In this document: piece after piece, positions 11,034 to 22,046 of the stretch | Layout: each line of letters begins with the position of its first letter | Position numbering within the stretch: position 1 is the stretch's first letter | Source of the DNA: Symsagittifera roscoffensis | Lineage: Eukaryota > Xenacoelomorpha > Acoela > Convolutidae | NCBI RefSeq assembly: GCF_963678635.1 | Contig: NC_087068.1 | Location: 25,918,318-25,982,317 of the forward strand | Reading direction: 5' to 3' | DNA: 64,000 nucleotides | Translations under genes and position numbers: made by a program | The notes under the pieces: generated by a model | The model's database searches: none | What the model was told of the DNA's origin: nothing | What the model saw: the letters and a program-made list of their open reading frames with translations, nothing else

Positions 11034-11411
11034 TTCCGACTTTCGAAAAAAAAACGGAATATTTATGCTCGGTGGGGTTTTTTTATTCAGTCAATTTTCA
11101 CCGATCGAAATAATAATTTTGAGCAAAAGATTTCATTCCCCATTGAAGATATTGACTTCCTGAGTTCAAATATAAAAAGATATTTCAGTTCCTTTTATTT
11201 TTTGTTAAGTTCTGGGGGTTTGAAAACTGCTGAGAGCGATCATTATGTATGCGTGGCGGAAGTGATATTCCTTTTAATAATTAAACTCGGGAAGTTGATA
11301 TCTTCAATGGGGAATAAAAACTTTTGCTCAAAATTATTACATCGATCGGTGAAAATTGACTGAATAAAAAAACCACACCGAGCATGAATATTCCGTTTTT
11401 TCGAAAGTTGG
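11034..11411 (+). mobile_element. Hairpin MITE-like element, copy in unit A
   Basis: A ~378-bp inverted repeat. The left arm TTCCGACTTTCGAAAAAAAA..GGAATATTTATGCTCGGTG pairs with the right arm CACCGAGCATGAATATTCC..TTTTTTCGAAAGTTGG, and the arms continue inward through CAGTCAATTTTCACCGATCG / CGATCGGTGAAAATTGACTG and CCCCATTGAAGATAT / ATATCTTCAATGGGG. The outer ~40 bp are related to the foldback element at 6175, so they probably share a mobilising enzyme. A 110-codon frame across it is a by-product of the palindrome, not a gene. Confidence 0.75.
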
Positions 11412-11604
11412 CGTAACGCTCATTATGCTGAGAGCATAACGCTCATTATGTATGCGTGGTGACTTATCCCGCGCAACAAAATGGTTCCATATTGAATTGA
11501 GGTTAGCTAATTAGTCGTATTACCTTCGTACGAACATTACACTTAGATATTATCCAAAACGTATGGGTTTTCAATTTTTTTTCCACAAAATCTATTGGAT
11601 ATGA

Positions 11605-11816
11605 ATTGAGGGACAGTCAGAACAATCAGGGCTTTGCCTTGATAGACGAACAGTCTTGTTTCGATTTAGAATTGATGCAATATTATTTTTCTGGTTTTAA
11701 TGAGAGATCGAAATGGATTTTGAATCGATCAGAAAAATACTTTCGCTTTTCAAACTAAGATCAATTTCAATCGATTCAAAATTGATTTATTTCATTCATT
11801 TTATTGTTCCGACTTT
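11605..11816 (+). repeat. CAGGGC stem-loop segment at the unit A/B junction
   Basis: Contains GTCAGAACAATCAGGGCTTT followed by GCC(T/C)TGATAGACGAACAGTCTTG, a stem-loop (ATCAGGGC / GCCCTGAT, one stem base changed here) that recurs at about 17040, 17700, 18300 and 21450, and in reverse inside the foldback elements (about 6595-6635 and 12222-12262). In complete single elements this block is the 3' end, so here it probably marks the right end of an older truncated copy. Confidence 0.55.
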
Positions 11817-12575
11817 CGTAACAAAAGTAACGGAATATTGGTGCTCGGGTGAGGTTTTTATTTTCAGAGAAATTTCGACCTTTTAACTAGCCATTTTTGA
11901 CAAAATGCTTGTGAATCATTTGAAAATATTGTTGTCCTGAGCTTAAATGTGAAAAAAAATTTCACCTGTGATCATTTTTTGTAAAATTATGGGGGTTTAA
12001 AGATTGCCATTTTAGCCAGTTTGGAACAATTAATGCGCGATATTTTTCGCGCTATAAACGCGTAAGCGAGATTTAATCCGTCTTAGAAATCGTTCCAAAT
12101 TGGTTGAAAGAAGCTTATTTGCCATAATTGATTTGTTAATCAATAATTTGGATTTAGATATTTTTAAGGATACTTTATACTCTCACAAAAAGTAATCATG
12201 GTGACCAGAAAAATGATAACAAGACTGGTCGTATCAGGGCGAAGCCCTGAATGTTCCGACTGCCTTTTAAGGTTTATGGAGCATTAATAACATAAAAAAT
12301 TAAATGAAATAATGGAGCAGTAATAATATAAAAAATTAAATGAAATTAATTGTCCCAAATTAGCCAAAATGGCAATCTTTAAACCCCCATAAATTTACAA
12401 AAAATAATCACAGGTGAATTATCTCTTCAAATTTAAGCTCAGGACAACCATTAATTTTTGAATGATATAAAAAAATTCCGTCAAAAATGGCTAGTTAAAA
12501 AATCGAAATTTGTCTGAAGAAAAGCAACCCACCCCGAGCACAAATGTTCCGTTACTTTTGTATCAAAAGTCGGAA
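11817..12575 (+). mobile_element. Foldback (long inverted-repeat) element, copy in unit B
   Basis: Same structure as 6175-6948. The outer termini TTCCGACTTTCGTAACAAAA and TTTTGTATCAAAAGTCGGAA-like ends enclose a reversed CAGGGCGAAGCCCTG block. The left arm resembles the 17222 copy (TCGTAACAAAAGTAACGG) more than the 6175 copy, while the right arm matches 6948. The outermost sequences therefore follow tandem-junction history. Confidence 0.75.
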
Positions 12576-14365
12576 AAATAATCAAAATTACCGACAAACA
12601 CTGATAGCGCACAGTTACATCCGTGATGAAGGAAGTGCAGCGGAGCAAGCGGTCGCTCGCTTCTTGCCAATGCCGAGTTTGAAATTGTTGTTCCGACTTG
12701 CTAATTGTTTTGATTTTACTAGAAAATTGATTTGCTACAAAACAGTCACCAAAGAGTGCTAGAACCTCAAAGCATAATTTGAGTGAAGCGTGTCAATCAA
12801 AAAACAGTTTTCACTGCCCTGTTCAATTTATAGATTAATCTGATGTCAGAGAAGTTATTTTGTTTGCATATTGTTATCTGTCGACATGGAGAACGCTGTG
12901 AACATGAATCAATAGTTCGAACTGTCGACAGAGTGGACGTAGACACCTGTGATAGCAGAACTTGATCTCAAGACGATATTTTTTATGATTTTATCTTTGT
13001 TTTAAGAGCTGTCTGGTGTGCATTTTTTGATCATTTTGCTTCAGCTTTGTAAATCACCTTCACCTCTTTTAAAGTCTGAAACTCAAAGTTTTGAAAAGTA
13101 ATTTTTAGTCTGAAGCTTTAAAAATTATTTTCGTGCGAGTGTGAGTTTTTTATTACATATTTGCTATTATATTCGCAAAAAATTCCTATGTAACCACAAA
13201 ACAAGCTGAATTTTTGTGTCTTTCGACGCCATGTTAAGCACAAAGGGCGGAATTTGGAGTCATGCACTCTTATAATTAGAACAAACAAAATGCTCGTATC
13301 AAGGCGACACAGTCAAAGTTCCGATTGCTTCTTACGCTTTATAGAATAATGTTCGCTATGAAAAAAAATGTTTGAAAAATGTTCGCTTTGTTTCGTATAA
13401 AGCAAAGTTCTAAACAGACCGAATATGATGCCTCAATTCAAATTGGCACTACTTTCCAAGACCGATTAAATCGCCGCTCACGCGGTAATAAAACGAAATT
13501 ATCGCGCATTAATTATTGTCACAAATTGTCGAAATAGGCAATTAATCAATGAACCCCCATAACTTTACAAATAAACAACTCGCACCCGAGCTTAGGCGTA
13601 AGTTGTCGACTATAACGGCTGATTATGTTGGTAATTTGACAGGGGGCTATTCTCATGCGCGAAAGACCGAATGAGCGAAAAAAACTCGTGAGCGAAGAAC
13701 CGAAAACAAAATTAGCCGAAAGTCATTTTTTAAAAAGAAACAATTGCCATTCAGTTGAATGAAGCAATATTTTGCTTCTTTCATAACGAAACCCTTGAAA
13801 TATAAAGTTTTGTTCCAATTCGGCCAATATCAATATTCAGTCCCTGGAAATGTTTACTTTCTTTCCAAATTTTAGTTTACTGAAATCTGATTGGCTGATT
13901 TTTTGATTGACGCGCATTCGGTCCTTCGTCTATGAGGAATTCCACCATTTGACCATCATAATTGATTATTATTGTGATATTTTTAAAGAGATTATAATCT
14001 CTTCTAAACGATTATATTTGACTTTAGCTCATACAAAAACTCTTCAAATCGAATATAATCTGTATCTTGCCGAAACTTTTTCACACCAAAAGTATTACTC
14101 AATTAAATCATATTGGTTATTTTTTTTCGGTCGATATCAAATCTCTAAAAGTAAGATATCTGTCACACTTTCGTTCATCTGAGCTCAAAAATTTACCACG
14201 AAGCAAAAGTTTCATAGAGATTCCTTCTTTTTAGATGAAAGGTTCCCCGGGTAGGTGAAAAACAGTTCTATCACATACATCATGAAACTAAATCAATGCG
14301 CTGATATTTTTCAGCTCTAATCGAGAAGAAATGAACTCTTTCTGTCTCAGAAATACATTTAATTA

Positions 14366-14675
14366 CGTTTACTGTATGTGCTTTGTGTTTCTCTGGAGAT
14401 AGAAAAATTGTTGTGACAGCAAATGCATAGTTCAAACTGTCGACATAGCGTTATAATCAGACTATGACGCTCTGCCCCATTTTTTTTCTGCCGATTTTAT
14501 TTCTCAGTAACTAATTTAATCGCTCTTTACTCTTTATTTCTGAGAAACAAATTCAATCGCTTTTTACTAGTTGTGTTTTGTGTTTCTCTGGAAATGGAAA
14601 AATGTAGTGAAAGTAAATGCATAACTCAATCTGTCGACAGAGCGTTATAATCGAGCTATGACGCTCTGTCGACAT
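14366..14675 (+). repeat. GTCGAC stem-loop dimer upstream of exon copy B
   Basis: Copy of 8740-9050. The 14-bp stem TGTCGACAGAGCGT (14632-14645) with ACGCTCTGTCGACA (14661-14674) is perfectly kept, with loop changes only, while neighbouring unpaired bases vary (ACTGTCGAC in A is TCTGTCGAC here). It lies 130-440 bp upstream of the exon at 14808. Confidence 0.6.
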
Positions 14676-14807
14676 TTTGGTTTACAGATTCGCATTCAAT
14701 TTTGTTTCGCTCTGTCGATAGAAACACAAAACACTAGATTAAAGCAAAGAGAATTCATTTGACTAACATAAATCTATCATTTTTTTCCTATCCTTAACAT
14801 TAATAAT

Positions 14808-14965
14808 ATGGCAGCGAGTTTACAAGTTAGATCGTACAGTGTGGTAGAAAAAAACTTAACGTCGTCCCAGCCATTAGCAGCTGCCGCAATTGCTTACTTG
14901 GTGCCATCGTTCACTAAACACTGGGGAGTTGTGCTGGATGTTTATGATGGCAATGGCATACCAAG
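14808..14965 (+). CDS. Candidate coding exon 1 (copy B) of a permuted papain-fold-like protein
   Basis: The same 158-bp exon as 9184-9341: MAASLQVRSY at the start, KHWGVV at residues 37-42, and the donor CCAAG|GTATAC at 14965/14966, ending in phase 2. It is the copy nearer to the terminal exon at 61953, so it is the more likely splice partner; the implied intron would be about 47 kb and would contain both large retroelements. Five substitutions separate the copies, three of them non-synonymous, so the pair gives no clear sign of purifying selection, but both frames and both donors are intact. The frame continues open past the donor into palindromic intron sequence to 15071; that extension has no protein-like features. 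Confidence 0.55.
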
Positions 14966-16449
14966 GTATACTCCCGGGTTGACCAAAATTTCTTATCATA
15001 CAATTTCCATATATGAGAAACTTCTTCTCATACAATTTCATACAATTCCATACGTACAGAAAATTGTATGAAAACTCTATGATGAGCATTTTTCCATATA
15101 TGACAATTGTATGATAAGTGTTTCCCATAAACCAAAAATTTTGATTTTTTCTTTCTAAATTTAGTTTCTGAAAAATTTTCGGTTGTAGTTGCAACCGAAC
15201 ACAAGTGACAAAGACCTTGGTTACTCAAAACACCAAAGATTGGACGGTCTTGCATTTACAATGCATAGAAAACGCGACCTGAATTTGGCTGTCTTTCACA
15301 ATTGATATAACAAAAGTAACAAACTTTTATTTTTTGGCAAAACTTTTTAACGATGATTATATTAGATTTTTGAATTTTCAAATTATCAGACATTGATCAA
15401 GGCATACATAAACACGCCATACAAAAGAAAGAGGAATTTTCAGCGTTTTTGAAAAAAAAATCAAGTGAAAAGAAAATAAAAGCCACTTTTATCGTATCCA
15501 GGACTACGTTATGCACACAAAATATTAAATTTTGCATGCAAAATTTTTTTTTTCGAAAAAAAAACAAACAAATTTTTGGGCCAAATTTTCAAAATTACTT
15601 GAAAATTTTTTTGTGTCGCCATCAAAAAAAGCCAGTCATACAATTTCCATATATGGGAATTGTATGATAAGCATTTTCGGTGTATGGAGGTCAACCCGAG
15701 CTAGCAGCTCAATATATGTTCACAAGTTTTTCAATTAGTTTCAGGGTGCCCGCACTACAAAATTGAATTGTATCGACTTATATCCGTTATAAATTAAATT
15801 AAATCGGACCCAAATTGATAAATCTTGTTAGTTTTAGAAACTAAAATGGAATTTAAAGCGATTTAAATCAATTCATTCAGGAAATATTGGACCAATTTCA
15901 GTATCTAAAAAATTGGTTTGGATGGATTTTGATAACCAGTTAAATCTCTCCAAGACTTGCCAAATTCGGTATCAATCAGGTTTTGGGTTGTAATAAGATC
16001 AATTCTGTAGACTCAAAAGCAGTTTTCGACATATTCTCAATCATTTTTTAATCTACAAAAATTTCATAATCAAAATTTTGTAATCAAAAAAATTCTACGT
16101 TTGTTTAACTGTGAGCTGCAGTCACTTAAAGAAGAATTGCCCTTGAAGAGTTGAATGCAACCTAACAAGGGGATACCTGGAAGATTCTGCAATCTAAGGG
16201 ATCTTGCTTAAATAAAAAAAATGTTTAATGGCTATTCATATCAAAAATTGCATATTAATTAATCTCGTAGTTTCTTTTCATTTCAAAAATCAGCTCGAAA
16301 ATATACTGAAAATCATAATGTACCTTTTTTATTTATAAGTTGTGTAAATTAGGTTTGAAAAAATGAACAACACTTGATTCAAATGTGCTTGAATCAAATT
16401 TTTAAATACAAAAACAAAACTACATGGGGATAAAAAAGGGTAATTTTTG

Positions 16450-16827
16450 TTCCGACTTTCGAAAAAAAAACGGAATATTTATGCTCGGTGTGGTCTTTTT
16501 ATTCAGTCAATTTTCACCGATCGAAATAATAATTTTGAGCAAAAGATTTCATTCCCCATTGAAGATATTGACTTCCTGAGTTCAAATATAAAAAGATATT
16601 TCAGTTCCTTTTATTTTTTGTTAAGTTCTGGGGGTTTGAAAACTGCTGAGAGCGATCATTATGTATGCGTGGCGGAAGTGATATTCCTTTTAATAATTAA
16701 ACTCGGGAAGTTGATATCTTCAATGGGGAATAAAAACTTTTGCTCAAAATTATTACATCGATCGGTGAAAATTGACTGAATAAAAAAACCACACCGAGCA
16801 TGAATATTCCGTTTTTTCGAAAGTTGG
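16450..16827 (+). mobile_element. Hairpin MITE-like element, copy in unit B
   Basis: Copy of 11034-11411 with the same arms and centre; the two differ by a few substitutions. Confidence 0.75.
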
Positions 16828-17221
16828 CGTAACGCTCATTATGCTGAGAGCATAACGCTCATTATGTATGCGTGGTGACTTATCCCGCGCAACAAAATGA
16901 TTCCATATTGAATTGAGGTTAGCTAATTAGTCGTATTACCTTCGTACGAACATTACACTTAGATATTATCCAAAATGTATGGGTTTTCAATTTTTTTCCA
17001 CAAAATCTATTGCATATAAATTGAGGGACAGTCAGAACAATCAGGGCTTTGCCCTGATAGACGAACAGTCTTGTTTCGATTTAGAATCGATGCAATATTA
17101 TTTTTCTGGTTTTAATGAGAGATCGTAATGGATTTTGAATCGATCAGAAAAATATTTTCGCTTTTCAAACTAAGATCAATTTCAATCGATTCAAAATTGA
17201 TTTATTTCATTCATTTTATTG

Positions 17222-17735
17222 TTCCGACTTTCGTAACAAAAGTAACGGAATATTGGTGCTCGGGTGAGGTTTTTATCTTCAGAGAAATTTCGACCTTTTA
17301 ACTAGCCATTTTTGACAAAATGCTTGTGAATCATTTAAAAATATTGTTGTCCTGAGCTTAAATGTGAAAAGATATTTCACCTGTGATCATTTTTCGTAAA
17401 GTTATGGGGGTTTAAAGATTGCCATTTTAGCCAGTTTGGAACAATTAATGCGCGATATTTTTCGCGCTAAAAACGCGTAAGCGGAGGTTTAGTCCGTATT
17501 AGTAATCGTTCCAAACTGGTTCAAGGAAGCTTATTTGCCATAATTGATATATTAATAAGAGCAAAATGTACCGCTTTGTTTTGAATATAGCGTGTGTGGG
17601 AATGTTTTTACAAAAAATTTAATTTTTTTCTAATTTTTATTTTATTTCATTTAAATTTTTCATGTTATTACGGCTCCATAGACCTTAAACGGCAGTCGGA
17701 ACAATCAGGGCTTTGCCCTGATACGAGCAGTCTTG
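17222..17735 (+). mobile_element. Single-sided relative of the foldback element; start of truncated tandem unit C
   Basis: Begins with the same TTCCGACTTTCGTAACAAAA terminus that starts units A and B. It lacks the inverted right arm and ends with AGTCGGAACAATCAGGGCTT, GCCCTGATACGAGCAGTCTTG, a terminal stem-loop followed 11-17 nt later by the presumed end. This looks like the basic (non-foldback) form of the family. The terminal hairpin recalls non-autonomous Helitron-type elements, but the end reads CTTG rather than CTRR, so the class is left open. Confidence 0.55.
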
Positions 17736-17801
17736 TTTCATTTGAGTACTTTTCCTAAAATTTCAATCGATTCAAATTGATTTATTGCATACGTTTTATT
17801 A

Positions 17802-18331
17802 TTCCGACTTTCGATACGAAAGTAACGGAATATTTGTGCTCGGGGTGAGTTTTTTTTTCTTCAGACAAATTTCGACTCTTTAATTAGCCATTTTTGACGG
17901 AATTTTATTTATATCATTCGAAAGGTATTGTTGTCCTGAGCTTAAATTTGAAAAGATATTTTACCTGTGATTTTTTTTCGTAAAGTTACGGGGGCCTAAA
18001 GATTGATTTTGGCCAATTTGGGACAATTAACGCGCGATATATTTCGCGCTATTAACGCGTAAGCGGAGAGCTAATCCGTCTTAGAAATTGTTCCAAATTG
18101 GTTAAAAGAAGCCTATTTGCCATAATTGATTTGTTAAAAAGAGCGAAATCTATCCTTTTGTACTTTAAATGGCGTGTGGGGGGATGATTTTTAATTAAAA
18201 AAAAATTCACATTTTAGAAAAAAAAATTTTCTTTTGTTTTATTTCATGAATTTTTTAATGTTATTACTGCTCCATAAACCTTAAAAGGCAGTCGGAACAT
18301 TCAGGGCTTTGCCCTGATACGAGCAGTCTTG
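17802..18331 (+). mobile_element. Complete single-form element of the same family
   Basis: 530 bp from TTCCGACTTTCGATACGAAA to CAGTCTTG, with the CAGGGCTTTGCCCTG stem-loop close to the 3' end. It is flanked by T-rich sequence (GTTTTATTA before, TTTCATTTG after). It is the best copy for defining the family ends. No coding capacity. Confidence 0.6.
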
Positions 18332-19631
18332 TTTCATTTGATTTTTTTTCATTGGTTCAAAAATGATTTATTTTCTTTGAAATTTTTTTATCAAAAAATT
18401 GATTTGTTGTCAGCATGCTTCTTTTTCTCTTTTAATCCACTCAATTAATTGTCTCTGATAAGATGAAACTGCTTTTGTATGCAAGCAGTAAAATTTTGCC
18501 TAAGTCGGATGAGACGTTTAATTGCTCTGGACTTTTTTTCACGTATTAGTTTGCAGTTGAACAAAATTTTGGTTATAAAATTGCATTTTGCACAGAAAAT
18601 TTTGGATGCAGTCTTGCAAGCTTTATGGGATTACTCTATTTACATAAGGCAATTAGTAAAATTTCAGGAAATATACTTGCTTGCCTAGGCCGAGTTTCTT
18701 TGACAGGATGGCATAATTGACAAAAAACGCATACATAGTGATAAAATCAGATTATTAATTATACAAAAAGTTTTAGAGACCGTCCGTCGTATTAGAGATG
18801 AAATTAAAGTATGAAGATTAAATTAACGTACCTTCATTTTAAAAGTAGATTTGTAAAAAAAAATTCAAGCAATTCAAACCATAAGGGAACTAAATGACAA
18901 ACAATTTTCATTAAAAAAAATTAACTTATCGATTTTTTCGCTACCCGCATTCACACAGATGATTTAATAAATTTAAAATGTTTTTAAAATGTTGTTCACG
19001 ATTTAATCGACGTCTAAATCCATTCTTTTTGCCAATCCATAGCTTCGTTTTTTTGCAAGTCTGTTTCTATCGAATTGAATCTATTTGTTTCAATTCAAAT
19101 CGAGTTTCATTCATTTTTTTCTTACAAATACAGATTTTTAACTTTTACAAATTTTTTTGTTCGACTCTCAATCAATATGAAAAATTGGAAAAAAAATTAT
19201 CAATTATGGTTTTCACATGTGTTAATAGCTAATAATTGGCCGAACAAAACTATAAGAATAAAACTTTTCAAATTTTTCGAAGCAAAAAAATATTATTCCA
19301 AAATGAGTTTTTCAATTTTTGCCGATTATTTTTGAAAAGTGCTTTAAAGCTTTTGCTCTCGAAAATGATATGAATTTTATTTCCACGTACAGCTTTAGAT
19401 CACAAAACATGAACAATTTCACTGAAGCTGATAGTCTTTGACAAACAAACTTCCTCACGTGACTGTAAATCACTGTAGCTGTATGTCGGAGATTTTTCTT
19501 GAGTACAACTTTTTGCACAAAGTTTGAATCAAAAAAGTTGGTTAAATAAAGATAAAACGTTGCTGTGTGTTAAGAATATTCCCATCACATCATTAAAAAA
19601 CCACCAAAAAGTTGTCCAATTGAGTTAGGTA
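18332..19631 (+). other. AT-rich stretch without recognisable genes
   Basis: Short frames only (84-87 codons at 18978-19335), rich in F, K, N and I from base composition. No splice-supported or family-like segment seen. Confidence 0.5.
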
Positions 19632-20000
19632 TGTTTTACCATACTCATAGAGTAATTTCAGATAAGGTACACCGTCTGCCCATCACGCTATCTTATTTTC
19701 GGCCGAAACTTAGATTCGTGCAACTTCTTAGTCTAATACCGATCTTAATCTTACCCATATATCTCGTAATCTCAATAGGTCTAGTGTATACTGGTTTATG
19801 CGAGTTAGTTTCCAGAAGGAGACAACTGTATTCTAAGTTTAATTCTAATTGCTCTGGTGCTGAAACTACAAGTAGTTTCAGCACTTACAAATAAATGTAA
19901 ATGTTAGTCATGGATTATTATTGGTTAGTTAAGAATATTTTATAGAATTGGAGAATTAGTTTTATAAGCAATTTTAAATTCTAGTTTAGAACTGGTTCCA
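19632..20000 (-). repeat. LTR 1 (3' LTR of large retroelement 1)
   Basis: Related to 41160-41343 and 61575-61942. Read on the minus strand it starts TGGAACCAGTTC (right edge at 20000). It contains a TATA-like TATAAAATA (19936-19944) and a perfect 12-bp hairpin, GTGCTGAAACTA / TAGTTTCAGCAC (19857-19868 and 19873-19884). Shared landmarks with LTR 3 are GAGTAATTTC(A/G)GATAAGGTAC, AGATTCGTGCAACTTCTTA and TCTAGT(G/A)TATACTGGTTT. The left edge is estimated from where similarity to LTR 3 fades. No target-site duplication could be established. The U3 start to TATA distance (about 60 bp) indicates a very short U3. Confidence 0.7.
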
Positions 20001-20531
20001 CCCTACCGGGGTTTAGAGATTTTTTAGTTTTTATTGTTTCAATGTGGTGAAGGACGGGTGATGTAGGTTCTTTTGAAAGTTGCGAGCATTGACTTCTTGA
20101 AGGAAGAAGAAGTGTGGCTGTTGGTGTTTGACGGGTGAAGATCATTATGTTCGTATCTGTTGATGGGTCTCGTTGATCATGGTAGTCTTAGGTGATTGTG
20201 TCAAGACTTCTGATCGATGAAATGATGTATCGATTTCGTCAAGTTTGAAGACTGCGTGCAGTGTGAAGTTTGACTTTTCCGTGTGAAGTGCCAAGTGACT
20301 AGGATCTAGATTGAGATGGCCATTGGTCTGGTTCAATGGTTTTCCTTTGCTGCGATGTTGGGTCCATACTTCAAATCCTATGAGGTAGTGGTTTAGGCAG
20401 CAATTCAAATAGATTTGCTATTCCGAAGTTGGAATGTGATTGGCTTGTCATCTCCTTTGCTGCTCGTCTTTTGGGCTTTACGAACTCTATGCATACTGCA
20501 TTTATCTGTTACATATATAATTTTCTTTTTT
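20001..20531 (-). other. 3' non-coding region of retroelement 1
   Basis: Lies between the LTR and the duplicated block. It has no supported coding sequence; the frames present are short and lack features. Confidence 0.4.
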
Positions 20532-21390
20532 AACATTAGTTTTAGTTATGATTTGTTATTAATAGTTATCGCAAAAGCGTTTTTATATTAGTTTGGTTGT
20601 TTTCAAAGAGTCGCTCACACTAGAACAACTCTTGGCAAAAAATAGAGTGAGGGTCACAAAGCGTGATGTAGCGCGGTGGGTTAGGCCGGCTATCAAGCAT
20701 GCTCAGGACGTCCCTCTGGTTGGTGAGGCCAGGAGTGGGGTATAATTTTGAGGTCTCTCTGTGCAGAGTCTCTTTTTGTGTTCAATTCTTTGTTTTGTTT
20801 TTATTACTTGTTTTTTCTCTTTTTTTGTTTTTGTCCTTTTTCTCAAAAATCGAATATTTAGGTTTGATTTTGTCATTTGACCTTTTTGTGTTTTCTTCGA
20901 TTGTGGTAAGATTTGAAAGTGGTCTTCAAAAGAATATTTTATCCAGCTTTAATCTGGTTTTAGTCTAGTTAGGGTTCTTTTCTTTTTCTGTCATGCTATT
21001 AGTTTGTGGTTTTTTGACGTTAGTGAGCTGCGTTGGTTTTTCTAGTTTGCTATATAATTCCTTTCAACCGGGTTAAAGGAAAATTTGAAACGTGTGAAAA
21101 CTGGTTAGAATTGTTATCAGTGAAAGTTAAAACTTAAAATTCATTATTTGAACATTTCGTCGTGAGCGAGCTGTGCGATTTTGGAAAGAGTTTATGGGCG
21201 AGTGAATGATTCAAATCCTTTAAAAGAAGAGTCTTGTAAGAAGGTTAGAACTTGTCTGAATTTATCTGCACTTTTTTATGAAATTACTGCATTGAAATTT
21301 TAATTTTACTGCTTTTTGGGGAATTTTTATTTATGAATTTACTATTTGGTAAAAAGAAAGTTATTGCATTGGTGATTATTTATTAATTTG
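20532..21390 (-). repeat. Duplicated 3' block, left copy (about 859 bp)
   Basis: Recurs at 22047-22905 with an offset of 1515 bp and only a few indels and substitutions. It contains a segment resembling a tRNA-derived SINE head on the plus strand: TAGCGCGGTGGG at 20669-20680 fits the RNA polymerase III box A pattern (TRGCNNARYNGG with one mismatch). A convincing box B does not follow. The plus-strand frame MLRTSLWLVRP (20699-20968) is T-rich and shared with the other copy; I do not consider it a gene. Confidence 0.7.
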
Positions 21391-22041
21391 TATGGGTTTT
21401 CAATTTTTTTCCACAAAATCTATTGGATATAAATTGAGGGACAGTCAGAACAATCAGGGCTTTGCCCTGATAGACGAACAGTCTTGTTTCGATTTAGAAT
21501 CGATGCAATATTATTTTTCTGGTTTTAATGAGAGATCGTAATGGATTTTGAATCGATCAGAAAAATATTTTCGCTTTTCAAACTAAGATCAATTTCAATC
21601 GATTCAAAATTGATTTATTTCATTCATTTTATTGTTCCGACTTTCGTAACAAAAGTAACGGAATATTGGTGCTCGGGTGAGGTTTTTATCTTCAGAGAAA
21701 TTTCGACCTTTTAACTAGCCATTTTTGACAAAATGCTTGTGAATCATTTAAAAATATTGTTGTCCTGAGCTTAAATGTGAAAAGATATTTCACCTGTGAT
21801 CATTTTTCGTAAAGTTATGGGGGTTTAAAGATTGCCATTTTAGCCAGTTTGGAACAATTAATGCGCGATATTTTTCGCGCTAAAACGCGTAAGCGGAGGT
21901 TTAATCCGTATTAGTAATCGTTCCAAACTGGTTCAAGGAAGCTTATTTGCCATAATTGATATATTAATAGGAGCAAAATGTACCGCTTTGTTTTGAATAT
22001 AGCGTGTGTGGGAATGTTTTTACAAAAAATTTAATTTTTTT
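21391..22041 (+). repeat. Copy of the tandem-unit B/C junction inserted between two duplicated blocks
   Basis: Matches 16978-17629 almost base for base across the unit B/C boundary, including the CAGGGC stem-loop and the first ~410 bp of the 17222 element. Diagnostic bases (GAGATCGTAATGG, AAAAGATATTTCACC) agree with the B/C junction rather than the A/B junction, so this locus is its likely source. It is cut off at both ends inside repeats, so it did not move as a whole element. Confidence 0.75.
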
Positions 22042-22046
22042 AAGTT

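Larger units (their letters stand above)
6175..11816 (+). repeat. Direct tandem duplication, unit A (about 5.6 kb)
   Basis: The whole segment recurs at 11817-17221 in the same orientation with very few substitutions. The offset is 5624-5627 bp through the first two thirds and 5416 bp after about 10260, because unit B lacks about 0.2 kb. Both units begin exactly at the TTCCGACTTTCG terminus of the foldback element, and the same terminus starts again at 17222. That marks a true head-to-tail tandem with a truncated third unit. Contents in order: foldback element, decayed inverted relative, GTCGAC stem-loop dimer, short exon, palindrome cluster, unannotated AT-rich DNA (10263-11033), hairpin element, and a junction segment carrying a CAGGGC stem-loop. 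Confidence 0.9.
11817..17221 (+). repeat. Direct tandem duplication, unit B (about 5.4 kb)
   Basis: Near-identical copy of 6175-11816. Compared with unit A it lacks about 37 bp near the site matching 9938, and about 170 bp lying between two direct copies of GGAATTGTATGATAAGC (unit A about 10066 and 10240). The latter is the signature of a deletion between short direct repeats. The stretch 15680-16449 holds no gene that I can support. Confidence 0.9.

Noticed and set aside
11031-11363. 110-codon frame, repeated at 16447
   Set aside because: It spans a near-perfect inverted repeat; the frame is a by-product of the hairpin and has no protein-like features.
20699-20968. Plus-strand frame MLRTSLWLVRP, repeated at 22214
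   Set aside because: The F/L/S-rich tail comes from a T-rich tract, a one-base length difference in that tract disrupts the second copy, and there is no similarity to any element protein. Its repetition is explained by the block duplication.
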